In this document: in pieces, positions 1-7,714 of the stretch
How the letters are laid out: the number at the start of each line of letters is the position of its first letter
Position numbering within the stretch: position 1 is the first letter of the stretch
Origin: Brenneria alni
GTDB lineage: Bacteria > Pseudomonadota > Gammaproteobacteria > Enterobacterales > Enterobacteriaceae
DNA: 63,042 nt
Direction of reading: 5' to 3'
Assembly (NCBI RefSeq): GCF_003666245.1
Contig: NZ_MJLZ01000026.1
Location: 1-63,042 of the forward strand
Program-made: the position numbers and the translations under genes
Notes under the pieces: generated by a model
What the model was told of the DNA's origin: nothing
The model's database searches: none
Seen by the model: the letters and a program-made list of their open reading frames with translations, nothing else

Positions 1-134
1 TGATGTTTGAGCCAGTAATAAAAGGTGGCCGGGTTCAAATCGTGTTGCCGGCAATAGTGTTGTTTAGTTAACCCGCTCTGTTGCCAGGCGTCGAGATGCT
101 GTTGCCGTTCACGGTGAGAATGCCGTTTTGCCAT
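1..134 (-). CDS. tnpA: IS66-family accessory protein TnpA, N-terminal part (runs off the window)
   Basis: The minus strand opens with ATG at 134 and reads MAKRHSHRERQQHLDAWQQ, continuing to a KQHYCRQHDLNPATFYYWLK segment at the window edge. This is the helix-turn-helix start typical of the small TnpA protein encoded by the first gene of IS66-type insertion sequences, which assists the TnpC transposase. Only about 44 residues are in the window, so whether the element is intact cannot be judged. It borders a stretch of gene fragments, which suggests it belongs to a decayed island. Family assignment rests on recognising the motif pattern, not on a search. Confidence 0.6.
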   Translation of the reverse strand, partial: MAKRHSHRERQQHLDAWQQSGLTKQHYCRQHDLNPATFYYWLKH

Positions 135-190
135 ATTTTACCTCAGGTTCGTTTTATTGAGTGAGGGCAGCATGTGGCAGCAGAGTTTTG

Positions 191-316
191 TTAACAATGT
201 GAGTTTGCCGGACGCTTACGATTTTGGCTGATAAGACGGTAAATCCAGGCTTTACCGAATCCTGTTCTTTCTAAAACTTCCGACAGGCGAATAAGACGTG
301 TACATGGCTGATTCAT
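191..316 (-). pseudogene. AlpA-family phage/island transcriptional regulator, truncated
   Basis: A 41-residue frame starts at 316 behind a good ribosome site (GAGGA, 7 bases before ATG). It contains LIRLSEVLERTGFGKAWIYR, the winged helix-turn-helix start of AlpA/prophage regulators. Family members usually run to 65-75 residues with an FPKPVKL-type segment after the helix. Here that segment is replaced by a short unrelated tail (RKRPANSHC) and a stop, as after a frameshift. AlpA proteins control excision or expression of integrative elements, so this is a marker of a decayed island. It may be non-functional. Confidence 0.55.
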
Positions 317-368
317 GGTATTTTCCTCATCTGCATTGACGGAAATGAATATACGATTGAATCACCAG

Positions 369-392
369 CAAAAAGAGCGACCTTCAGATCGC
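369..392 (-). terminator. Possible rho-independent terminator after the DUF6387-like fragment
   Basis: On the minus strand GCGATC and GGTCGC form a 6-bp stem (one G-U pair) around a 4-base loop, followed by TCTTTTTG. It lies 15 bases past the stop codon of the gene fragment at 407. Confidence 0.45.
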
Positions 393-406
393 CAAGTGTA
401 TGGATA

Positions 407-910
407 TCAGTCTTTATCAGAATCCGCGATTTTCATCACGTCTGAAACTCTGATGTTTTTGAGATGACTGTTTTTGTTGATGAACAGATGGAACTGACGG
501 ATGAAAGGTATACTGGCTGCTTTTATCGCCAGTGGTCTGTCTGTGTCCCGAATTTGGTGATTGAGGCGGGTCTGTTCTTCATCATCATCGTCGGTGTAAA
601 GGAGGCGTGAAAGTCGATCTTCTGATATGCGAACCTTGTGCAGAGTTGACCATACAAGGATGTCGATCATGGGTATGAGTCTGTAGTTGATGATTTTCTT
701 GATGGTTCCATAACCAAACCTGATCGAATCAGATGTATCGGCTTCAATGCCCCGTACTTTACGCCATTGAGGTAGCGCGGCTTTCAAAGATTCAGCTATT
801 TCCTCATCAGTTCCATTCGCAAGGTCTATTTCGACCATGACAGTATCTCTAAACAGCTTAGGGAGAGCTTCGGATACAGGGCTATCGAGAAACTCCCTGT
901 TAACTGGATA
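407..910 (-). pseudogene. C-terminal part of a DUF6387-like protein
   Basis: An open frame runs from the breakpoint near 910 to the stop at 407. The first in-frame ATG is at 838 (143 residues), but the frame stays open upstream ([20 protein letters not shown]) and has no ribosome site in front of the ATG. It therefore looks like the tail of a longer protein cut at about 905. The segment with YRLIPMIDILVWSTLHKVR and an acidic DDDDEE patch resembles the C-terminal part of DUF6387 proteins, which are uncharacterised and often found in integrative elements. The family call is from memory of the pattern and is tentative. Function unknown. Confidence 0.4.
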
Positions 911-1653
911 TCCGACCGGGCGAAATCATCGGCATTGTCGGACGTTCAGGCTCCGGCAAAAGCACCCTGACCCGGCTATTGCAACGCCTCTATACGCCTG
1001 AGCAGGGGCGCGTACTTATCGATGGGCTGGACATCAGCCTGATTGACGCCGCCCAGTTGCGCCGCCAGACAGGCGTTGTCCTACAGGAAAATTTGCTGTT
1101 CAACCGCAGCGTACGCGAGAACATCGCCATTGCCGACCCCGCCGCGCCGCTGGAGAGAGTCATGCGCGCCGCGCAACTGGCTGGCGCGCATGAATTCATC
1201 AGCGAACTGGCCGAAGGCTACGACACGCGGGTCGCCGAACAGGGCAGCACCCTCTCTGGCGGCCAACGCCAGCGCATAGCGATTGCCAGAACGTTGTTCA
1301 CCCAGCCGCGCATCCTTATTTTCGACGAAGCCACCAGCGCGTTGGATTATGAGAGCGAAGCCATTATCCAGCGCAACATGGCCGCCATTTGTCAGGGACG
1401 CACCGTGCTTATCATTGCACACCGCCTCACCGCGGTGCGACAGGCCGATCGCATTATCGTTATGGATAAAGGCCGTATCGTGGAAGCCGATCCGCACGAT
1501 GTGCTGATCCGCAAGTCCGGAGGACTGTATGCCCATCTGTGGGCCATACAAAATGACCAGAGCGGTGGTGAAATACCTGCCCGGCATCCTCGTACCGTTA
1601 CCCCATCAGCCCCCCACACACCAAACAGTCATTTATCAGAGAATCTACTATGA
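901..1653 (+). pseudogene. HlyB-like type I secretion ABC transporter, only the ATPase domain left
   Basis: The frame becomes HlyB-like at about 901 ([13 protein letters not shown]) immediately after an in-frame stop and runs to 1653. It holds a full nucleotide-binding domain: Walker [10 protein letters not shown], signature [13 protein letters not shown], Walker [13 protein letters not shown] and switch IIAHRL, with the [11 protein letters not shown] stretch typical of RTX-toxin exporters. An intact protein has about 700 residues. The peptidase-like and membrane domains are absent, so it cannot export. Its stop overlaps the ATG of the HlyD-like remnant (ATGA), preserving the hlyBD coupling. 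The first ATG of the remaining frame is at 979. Confidence 0.7.
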
Positions 1654-2251
1654 CGTCCGGCGTATCCCATAAACCCCGGATGCGGTCTCAACGTCCGGCG
1701 AGTGAACAGCTTGCCCGGTATCGCGCCATCCTGACTGCAAGCTGGGCGATACGCCATAAACTGGCTGGCCCCGAACGTCTGACCGACGAAGCCGCCTTTC
1801 TGCCCGCTGCCATGAGCTTACAGGAAACCCCGGCGCACCCTGCACCGCTGCGGCTGGCGTGGTGACCGAAGCGCAACCACTGATGGTCATCGTACCTGAA
1901 TCCGCCACGCTCACCGCGGAAGTGGCGCTGGAAAACAAAGACATCGGCTTCATCTATCCCGGCCAGCAGGCGGAGGTCAAACTGGAAACGTTCCCCTATA
2001 CCCGCTACGGCACACTAAACGCCACGGTGGAAAAAATCACCCAAGATGCCGTTCAGGACGAAAAGAAGGGCGCAATCTTCATGGTGACGCTCCGGCTGCA
2101 CGAAACGCGGATGAATATCGACGGCAAGACCATCCATCTCAGCCCTGGCATGAACCTCAGCGCTGAAATCAAGACTGGCAAGCGCCGCATCATCGAATTC
2201 ATTACCAGTCCAGTCCAGCGTTTGGCAAGGGAAGGTTTGCGGGAAAGATAA
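1650..2251 (+). pseudogene. HlyD-like membrane fusion protein with internal deletion and frameshift
   Basis: The reading frame from 1650 gives an HlyD N-terminus with the characteristic FLPAAMSLQETP segment, then stops at 1863-1865. In another frame from about 1854 the HlyD C-terminus follows: GVVTEAQPLMVIVPE, NKDIGFIYPGQ, FPYTRYG and EIKTGKRRIIEF. The beta-barrel end and the terminal RER are intact. The family's periplasmic coiled coil and lipoyl part, roughly 250-300 residues, is missing. The protein that would link an RTX exporter to TolC is therefore destroyed. No RTX toxin gene is in the window. Confidence 0.7.
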
Positions 2252-2349
2252 ATGTCACGCCGATTCACCATCCGCTGGTCACCCCATTTGATGACATGCG
2301 GGCATTAGCGCAGATATGGCGTGAAAAAGGCTGGGATATTGTAGCGTAA
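2252..2349 (+). other. Unrecognised gene tail
   Basis: Right after the HlyD-like remnant a different frame reads VTPIHHPLVTPFDDMRALAQ and ends IWREKGWDIVA at the TAA at 2347-2349. It has no start or ribosome site and may be the 3' end of a lost gene. I do not recognise it. Confidence 0.2.
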
Positions 2350-2354
2350 CGTCA

Positions 2355-3083
2355 TCAGGCTGGTTTCTTTAGCCACCATAACCATGCGCGTTTTCGCGGT
2401 TTTTCCCGCTGACTAAAACGCTTATTAAAGCCATTCGCCAACAGCTCCAGCGACAGGCAAAAAACAAAGTAGACCAGCGCGACAAACAGAAAAACTTCCA
2501 TCGGATAAACCATGCTGCGATTGTTCACCTGGGTGGCTAAAAATGTCAGTTCGCCAACCCCGACGATGTACGCCAGCGAGGTGTCTTTAATCAGCGAAAT
2601 CCACTGGTTGATAAAAGACGGCGCCATCATCCTCAGCGCCTGCGGCAAAACGATATGCCACAGCACCCGCCAGCGCCCGAACCCCAGCGATAACCCGGCC
2701 TGCCACTGGCCGCGGCCAATAGCCACGATCCCCGCCTTCACGCCATGCGCCAGATAAGCGGACGCAATCAGCGCCAGCGCACAGACCACCGTGGTAATTT
2801 CAGGGATCTCAACGCCGAAAAGAATCGGTAACAGGAAGTAGGTCCAGAAAATCAACATGATGACCGGGATCGCCCGGAAAAAGCCGAGGATCATCGCCAG
2901 CAGCGCCGCGCACCCGCCCCTGGACATCGCCAGCGCAACCCCCATCAGGGTTCCCAGCACGGCGGAAGCGACGCCCGCCAGCAGGCTAATCATCAGCGTC
3001 AACGCGGCCCCGCCCAGAGGGCCATCGGGAAAAGCGCCCCACATAAGATAACTGAAGTTATCGTAAATAATGGTGAAATCCAT
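2355..3083 (-). CDS. Polar amino-acid ABC transporter permease (second permease)
   Basis: A 242-residue HisMQ/GltK-type inner-membrane permease. Hydrophobic spans are spread through the protein. The cytoplasmic coupling loop that docks on the ATPase is visible as GIVAIGRGQWQAGLSLGF followed by LPQALRMMAPSF. Its ATG at 3083 comes 2 bases after the stop of the first permease gene, so the two are translated as a pair, as in glutamate/aspartate and basic amino-acid importers. No ATPase gene follows; the next sequence is the decayed secretion region. The substrate cannot be read from the sequence. Confidence 0.85.
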   Translation of the reverse strand: MDFTIIYDNFSYLMWGAFPDGPLGGAALTLMISLLAGVASAVLGTLMGVALAMSRGGCAALLAMILGFFRAIPVIMLIFWTYFLLPILFGVEIPEITTVVCALALIASAYLAHGVKAGIVAIGRGQWQAGLSLGFGRWRVLWHIVLPQALRMMAPSFINQWISLIKDTSLAYIVGVGELTFLATQVNNRSMVYPMEVFLFVALVYFVFCLSLELLANGFNKRFSQREKPRKRAWLWWLKKPA

Positions 3084-3085
3084 TT

Positions 3086-3838
3086 TCAGCGCTCCCCGGC
3101 CTGATTACGTTGCTGACGCCACATTCCCCAGCCTTCCATCAGCGCAATGACCGTGATGTACAGAACAGTCGCGACCCCAAACGCCTGAAAGGTGCGTAAG
3201 GTTTCGGTTTCCACCTGACGGGACGCATAAGAGAGTTCGGCCACGCCAATCGCCATAGTCAATGAGGAGTTCTTAATCACATTCATGTACTGACCCAGCA
3301 GGGGCGGGAGTGCAATTTTCAATGCCTGCGGCAATACCACATAGCGCATGGATTGCCACTCCGTTAACCCCAGCGCCAGCGCCGCGTACTTTTGCCCGCG
3401 CGCCACACCGCCAATACCGGCGCGAATTTCTTCCGCAATAAAGGCGCTGGAATAGAGCGTCAGCCCGAATAGCCCGGCCAGAAACTCAAATGAGGGCCAT
3501 ACCGCATTCATCCCCAGCAGAGTGAAATCATGTGGCGTATTAAGCCATTGCATCATGCCGGAGGGGAATAGCTGACCGGCGCCGAAGTACCAGAAAAAAA
3601 GCTGTATCAGCAGCGGCGTATTGCGAAATAGCGAGCTGTAAGCCATGACCGGCCAACGCAACACTCGCCGTTGACTGTCTCTCGCCGCCGCCAGCAAAAA
3701 CCCCAGCGAGGTCGCCAGTATTACCGTGCAGAGGGAAATCCACAATGTGACCAGAAAACCCTGCCAGAGCCAACTGAGATAGTGGGGAGCCAGCAGCCAC
3801 GCGTCAACATAGTGCAGTATCGTTTCGGTCAGTTTCAT
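3086..3838 (-). CDS. Polar amino-acid ABC transporter permease (first permease)
   Basis: A 250-residue membrane protein of the HisMQ family. It carries an amphipathic N-terminus, a RNTPLLIQLFFWYFG segment common in GltJ-type permeases, and the ATPase-docking loop GIGGVARGQKYAALALGL with LPQALKIALPPL. It is the middle gene of a three-gene unit: binding protein, permease, permease. It probably forms a heterodimeric channel with the product of the following gene. The cognate ATPase must be encoded elsewhere or shared. Confidence 0.85.
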   Translation of the reverse strand: MKLTETILHYVDAWLLAPHYLSWLWQGFLVTLWISLCTVILATSLGFLLAAARDSQRRVLRWPVMAYSSLFRNTPLLIQLFFWYFGAGQLFPSGMMQWLNTPHDFTLLGMNAVWPSFEFLAGLFGLTLYSSAFIAEEIRAGIGGVARGQKYAALALGLTEWQSMRYVVLPQALKIALPPLLGQYMNVIKNSSLTMAIGVAELSYASRQVETETLRTFQAFGVATVLYITVIALMEGWGMWRQQRNQAGER

Positions 3839-3865
3839 AGGTGACTAATTTTCATAAACAACAAT

Positions 3866-3886
3866 GCCCCTTGCAAAGCAAAGGGC
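3866..3886 (-). other. Intercistronic hairpin between binding protein and permease genes
   Basis: GCCCTTTGC, a 3-base loop and GCAAGGGGC (minus strand) make a 9-bp stem with one G-U pair. Hairpins at this place commonly protect the upstream binding-protein mRNA or reduce expression of the permeases. No strong U-run follows, so it is probably not a full terminator. Confidence 0.5.
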
Positions 3887-3913
3887 GGAAACCACCTGAT
3901 CAGATAATTTACA

Positions 3914-4750
3914 TCAGGCCTTTGGCTGCTGATCTAACGGGGCGAAAGTAAAATTGCCTCGCGGCTGGGATGATTTTGTCTCCGGCCCGAACCAGCGGTC
4001 ATAAATGGTTTTTGCCTCACCCTGTTTTTCCAGATTCAGTAATGTTTCGTTTACTTTCTCAGTCAGACGTTCTTCACCTTTTGGAATACCAATCCCCTGA
4101 TACTCCCTGGTTATGCTGAAAGGCGAGATTTCGAACTCGGCTTTCTGCGCATCCGGTACGTTAGCCAGCAGACCGACCAGTTTGGCATCATCCTGGGTGA
4201 TGGCTTGCACGTTGCCATTACGCAGGGCGGCAAATGCCAGCGGCGTATCGTCATACGAGATCACTTTGGCGGTGGGATAATGCTCGCGCAGGGTGATTTC
4301 CTGTACCGTGCCTTTATCCGCGCCAATACGCAACGCGTTAATATCTTCCGGGGTTTTCAGCACGCCCTTGCGGGCAATGAATTTTTGTCCGGTAGCAAAA
4401 TAAGGAATACTGAAGTTTACCTGCTTGGCGCGTTCATCAGTAATGGTGAAATTGGCGGCAATCAGGTCTACTTTCTTGGCGCTTAACAACGGAATACGGT
4501 TTGCCGGATTCGTCGCCCGCAGCTCTACCTTCACGCCCAGCGCTTTACCAATCGCTTCGGCGATATCAACATCGTAACCCACCAGCTTTTTGCTTTGCGG
4601 ATCAACGTAACCAAACGGCGGATTACTGTCGAATACCGCGATTTTAACCACACCCGCTTTTTGAATATCATCCAGCTTATCAGCCTGTGCAACGCCAGAA
4701 ACAGAAGCTAAACCTGCCAGCAACGTCAATGCCACGATACGATTCTTCAT
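3914..4750 (-). CDS. Periplasmic amino-acid binding protein (solute-binding family 3)
   Basis: A 278-residue protein whose first 23 residues form a signal peptide ending SGVAQA. The mature part has the family 3 fold: KIAVFDSNPPFGYVD, LVGYDVDIAEAIGKALG, TNPANRIPLLSAKKVDLIAA (lobe with the ligand-contacting Arg) and FTITDERAKQVNFSIPYF. It should deliver a polar amino acid to the two permeases downstream. Start at 4750 is supported by an AGGGGCAGGG ribosome site. The upstream region contains a palindrome, and an Lrp-type regulator gene is transcribed divergently, suggesting local control. Substrate unknown. Confidence 0.85.
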   Translation of the reverse strand: MKNRIVALTLLAGLASVSGVAQADKLDDIQKAGVVKIAVFDSNPPFGYVDPQSKKLVGYDVDIAEAIGKALGVKVELRATNPANRIPLLSAKKVDLIAANFTITDERAKQVNFSIPYFATGQKFIARKGVLKTPEDINALRIGADKGTVQEITLREHYPTAKVISYDDTPLAFAALRNGNVQAITQDDAKLVGLLANVPDAQKAEFEISPFSITREYQGIGIPKGEERLTEKVNETLLNLEKQGEAKTIYDRWFGPETKSSQPRGNFTFAPLDQQPKA

Positions 4751-4834
4751 TCCCTGCCCCTAACCAGTTAATGTGTTGGTTGCAGGCTATCAGCGCAGTG
4801 AAAAAGCGGGAAATAACATAAACAGCTATAATAT

Positions 4835-4855
4835 AACCTTATGTTACATAAGGTT
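4835..4855. promoter_or_regulatory. Palindrome in the divergent promoter region, likely regulator site
   Basis: AACCTTAT, 5 bases, ATAAGGTT: a perfect 8-bp inverted repeat with a TATAAT-like element beside it (4827-4832). It sits 85 bases upstream of the binding-protein gene and about 255 bases upstream of the divergent Lrp-type gene. It is a plausible operator for that regulator. The remaining 360-base gap (4751-5110) is AT-rich and shows no gene. Confidence 0.45.
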
Positions 4856-5110
4856 TATGGCCGCCTATAGCGCCGGATAATTCGCCTGGCCAGCACGTGC
4901 TGTCCGTATCCACGGTGTTCCCGCCCAGCGCCGCCTAAAAATCGGGCAGCAAATCCGTCAGCGCTTAAATTCTATTAATTTCTCATCAGGATAAGTTTTT
5001 ATAATTTTTCACTGGAATTAAATTATTTTTTTATCATTTAGTTGCAAGAAATAACGTAATGGCAGAATTATTGTCATAATGCGAAATCAGGCGCAATGAG
5101 GAAACCATCA

Positions 5111-5620
5111 ATGAAAGCCAAATCACCTATCGTCACACCGCCCGCCGAGGACAAGAAAGCCTATGAGCTGGATCGCTTTGATACGGCCATCCTCCGTCTT
5201 TTGCAGGCAGATTCCTCCCTATCCAACGTGGCATTGGCCGAAAAGGTTAACCTCAGCCCACCAGCCTGTTTAAGACGAGTGGAACGTCTCAGGCAGGTAG
5301 GTTTGATAAAGCACTTTGTGGCGCTGCTTAACCCGCAGGCTCTCAACGCAGGGCTGGTGGTCATCATCGGGGTGGTGTTGGATCGTTCGACGCCAGGCTC
5401 GTTTGAAGATTTTGAAGCATCGGTACAGAAAATCAGCGGCTGCATGGAATGCCATGTGGTCACCGGTGAGTTTGATTATATTTTGATGATCAGAACCCGC
5501 GACAACCAGAGCTTCAACCGGCTACATGCAGAACAACTGCTTTTCCTGCCCGGTGTGCGCCAGATCCGTTCCTTTATCGGCCTGCGGGAAGTGCTTTCCA
5601 CCACGCAGTTGACGTTCTGA
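5111..5620 (+). CDS. Lrp/AsnC-family transcriptional regulator
   Basis: A 169-residue regulator. The N-terminal helix-turn-helix is visible in FDTAILRLLQADSSLSNVAL and LSPPACLRRVERLRQVGLI. The C-terminal RAM/ligand-sensing domain contains CMECHVVTGEFDYILMIRT and ends in FIGLREVLSTTQL, typical of feast/famine regulators that bind amino acids. An ATG 15 bases earlier (5096) is possible, but GAGGA at 5098-5102 is correctly spaced only for ATG 5111. It is divergent from the amino-acid ABC genes, which are its most likely targets. Confidence 0.85.
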   Translation: MKAKSPIVTPPAEDKKAYELDRFDTAILRLLQADSSLSNVALAEKVNLSPPACLRRVERLRQVGLIKHFVALLNPQALNAGLVVIIGVVLDRSTPGSFEDFEASVQKISGCMECHVVTGEFDYILMIRTRDNQSFNRLHAEQLLFLPGVRQIRSFIGLREVLSTTQLTF

Positions 5621-5844
5621 ACAGCTTCAGGCACTCACCCTTGCCAGGGCTGGCTGGAAGTCATGTTTTTATGCAGACGTAGAGGCACTGGCTCTCGCCG
5701 CATCCTTGCGGCTCACTCGGCGGTCAAACCCACCGCTGCATAATTTTTTACGCCGGATAACGACAAAATCCGCCATAATTCCCTGCATTTTTGTAAAGAA
5801 GCCGTTGTTACATAGTGGGTCAACCCACTGAAACAGATAGCAAC

Positions 5845-6861
5845 TCAACCGTTACGGAAAATATAGCTATAAGCACTTAGCGCCGGGGCGCCGCCCAAAT
5901 GCGCATAAAGCACTTTCGAGCCTTTCGGGAATTCACCGTTGCGGATCATACCGATCATACCCTGCATGGATTTACCCTCATACACCGGATCGGTCATCAC
6001 CCCTTCCATACGTGCGCACAGACGGATGGCTTCCAGCGTACCCTCACTTGGCAGACCATATTCCGGCCCGCCGTAACGGGTATCCAGCACCACGTCTTCT
6101 TCGGTGATTTCCCGACCCAACTCAACCAGATTCGCCGTGTTCTGCGCAATCCGCAGGATCTGCGCCCTGGTTTTTTCCGGTTTTGCCGACGCATCAATAC
6201 CGATGACATTCCGGGAGCGGCCATCAGCAGCAAACCCAACCACCATACCGGCCTGAGTACTGCCGGTGACGGAGCACACGACAATGTAGTCAAACTTGAA
6301 GCCCAGCTCTTTTTCCTGCTGACGGACTTCCTCGGCAAAACCAACAAAACCCAGGCCGCCATAAGGATGTTCGGAACAACCGGCAGGAATAGGGAAAGGC
6401 TTGCCGCCATTCTGCGACGCTTCTTCCATCGCGTTTTTCCAGCTTTCCCGAATGCCGATATCAAAACCGGCGGCATCGAGACGAACATCAGCGCCCATAA
6501 TGCGCGACAGTTCGATATTGCCCACCCGGTCATACACCGCATCGGCATAATTTACCCAGTTTTCCTGCACCAGAATACATTTCATACCCAGGTGAGCAGC
6601 CACCGCAGCGACCTGACGCGTCTGGTTCGACTGAATGCCGCCGATGGAAACCAGCGTATCGCACCCCTGTTCCAAAGCCTCAGGAATGAGATATTCCAGC
6701 TTACGGATTTTATTGCCGCCAAATGCCAGGCCACTATTACAATCTTCACGCTTGGCATATATTTCCACATCCCCACCCAAATATTCACTGAGCCTTTTCA
6801 TTGGCGTGATGGGGGAAGGGCCAAACGTTAATGGATAACGTGGGAATTTCTCCAGATTCAT
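5845..6861 (-). CDS. acdS: 1-aminocyclopropane-1-carboxylate (ACC) deaminase
   Basis: A 338-residue PLP enzyme that splits ACC, the plant ethylene precursor, into 2-oxobutyrate and ammonia. Lys51 (FGGNKIRK) is the PLP lysine. Tyr294 and Glu295 (DPVYEGKS) and Leu322 (YAHLGGAP) are in place; Glu295 and Leu322 are the residues that separate true ACC deaminases from D-cysteine desulfhydrases. The frame is open 28 codons further upstream, but ATG 6861 has a GGAG ribosome site 7 bases away and gives exactly the family length. An Lrp-type regulator is encoded just upstream on the same strand. Confidence 0.93.
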   Translation of the reverse strand: MNLEKFPRYPLTFGPSPITPMKRLSEYLGGDVEIYAKREDCNSGLAFGGNKIRKLEYLIPEALEQGCDTLVSIGGIQSNQTRQVAAVAAHLGMKCILVQENWVNYADAVYDRVGNIELSRIMGADVRLDAAGFDIGIRESWKNAMEEASQNGGKPFPIPAGCSEHPYGGLGFVGFAEEVRQQEKELGFKFDYIVVCSVTGSTQAGMVVGFAADGRSRNVIGIDASAKPEKTRAQILRIAQNTANLVELGREITEEDVVLDTRYGGPEYGLPSEGTLEAIRLCARMEGVMTDPVYEGKSMQGMIGMIRNGEFPKGSKVLYAHLGGAPALSAYSYIFRNG

Positions 6862-6975
6862 AATAATGCTCCGGTAAATAATGAGGTAAAGTCGCCATAG
6901 GTCGTCAATATTCCATAAGGAAATACCGTCATCCCATAGCCACAATACTACCCATAAACAGATGAATTTAAATTG

Positions 6976-6999
6976 CTAAATTTAGTAAAATTTATCCTA
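6976..6999. promoter_or_regulatory. Lrp-like operator candidate upstream of acdS
   Basis: Two overlapping symmetric AT-rich elements: CTAAATTTAG (6976-6985, perfect palindrome) and TAGTAAAATTTATCCTA (6983-6999), which resembles the Lrp consensus with its TAG...CTA ends around AAATTT. They lie 115-140 bases upstream of acdS. acdS genes are known to be controlled by an Lrp-type protein (AcdR). Confidence 0.4.
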
Positions 7000-7084
7000 A
7001 AAATTCCCCCATAAACCCATTTAACACCCTTTAGTTTCAAAATAAAACAACATATCGAAATAAAATTAAAGCACCAATGAATGC

Positions 7085-7570
7085 TTACGGCAGCACCATT
7101 CCCTCCGGCGGTAAAGGCAGGGTGGTCTTATAGCGCACCTGCTTAAGCGCAAAGCTGGATCGGATGTTGGCAACGCCAGGGATTCGGGTCAGATGGTGCA
7201 GGATAAAATGCTCTATCTCATTGATATTCTTAACCAGAACACGAAGAAGATAATCGGCGTCCCCGGTCATCAGATAGCACTCCATCACTTCCGGGCGCTC
7301 AGAGATAGCCTGTTCAAAACGTTGCAGTACCTCTTCCACCTGTCGGTCAAGACTGACGTGGATAAACACGTTCACGTGCAACCCAAGGCGTTCCGGCGAA
7401 AGCAGCGTGACCTGCTGACGGATAAGCCCCAGTTCCTCCAGCGCTTTCACCCGGTTAAAACAAGGCGTGGTTGAAAGATTAACCGCCTTCGCCAATTCAA
7501 CATGCGTGACTTTGGCATTTTCCTGTAATTTATTGAGGATACTGATATCGGTTTTATCCAGTTTACGCAT
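7085..7570 (-). CDS. Lrp/AsnC-family regulator, probable AcdR-type regulator of ACC deaminase
   Basis: A 161-residue feast/famine regulator: helix-turn-helix around [20 protein letters not shown] and [19 protein letters not shown], then a ligand domain with [19 protein letters not shown] and a closing [14 protein letters not shown]. It lies 224 bases upstream of acdS on the same strand. In the described Pseudomonas/Enterobacter systems acdR is divergent from acdS, so the arrangement differs, and the AcdR role is inferred from position. It could instead control the divergent transporter gene at 7715. Confidence 0.8.
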   Translation of the reverse strand: MRKLDKTDISILNKLQENAKVTHVELAKAVNLSTTPCFNRVKALEELGLIRQQVTLLSPERLGLHVNVFIHVSLDRQVEEVLQRFEQAISERPEVMECYLMTGDADYLLRVLVKNINEIEHFILHHLTRIPGVANIRSSFALKQVRYKTTLPLPPEGMVLP

Positions 7571-7714
7571 AAAAGAAAACCTTTACTGTTAATAACAAAT
7601 CGGCGGGAAAAATTACCCTGCAAACCAAAATATCATCATTAATAAGGGAAAAAATTTCCGCCAGAAAAATAATAAACTGGATTTATCCAGTAATTGGCGA
7701 CAAGAAAATATAAA

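Noticed and set aside
5899-6831. A 310-codon open frame opposite acdS on the plus strand
   Set aside because: It is the antisense shadow of acdS: low-complexity composition, no ribosome site, and the minus strand encodes a fully conserved enzyme.
6862-6945. An upstream start for acdS giving 366 residues
   Set aside because: The extra 28 residues are unlike any ACC deaminase, and ATG 6861 has a well-spaced ribosome site.
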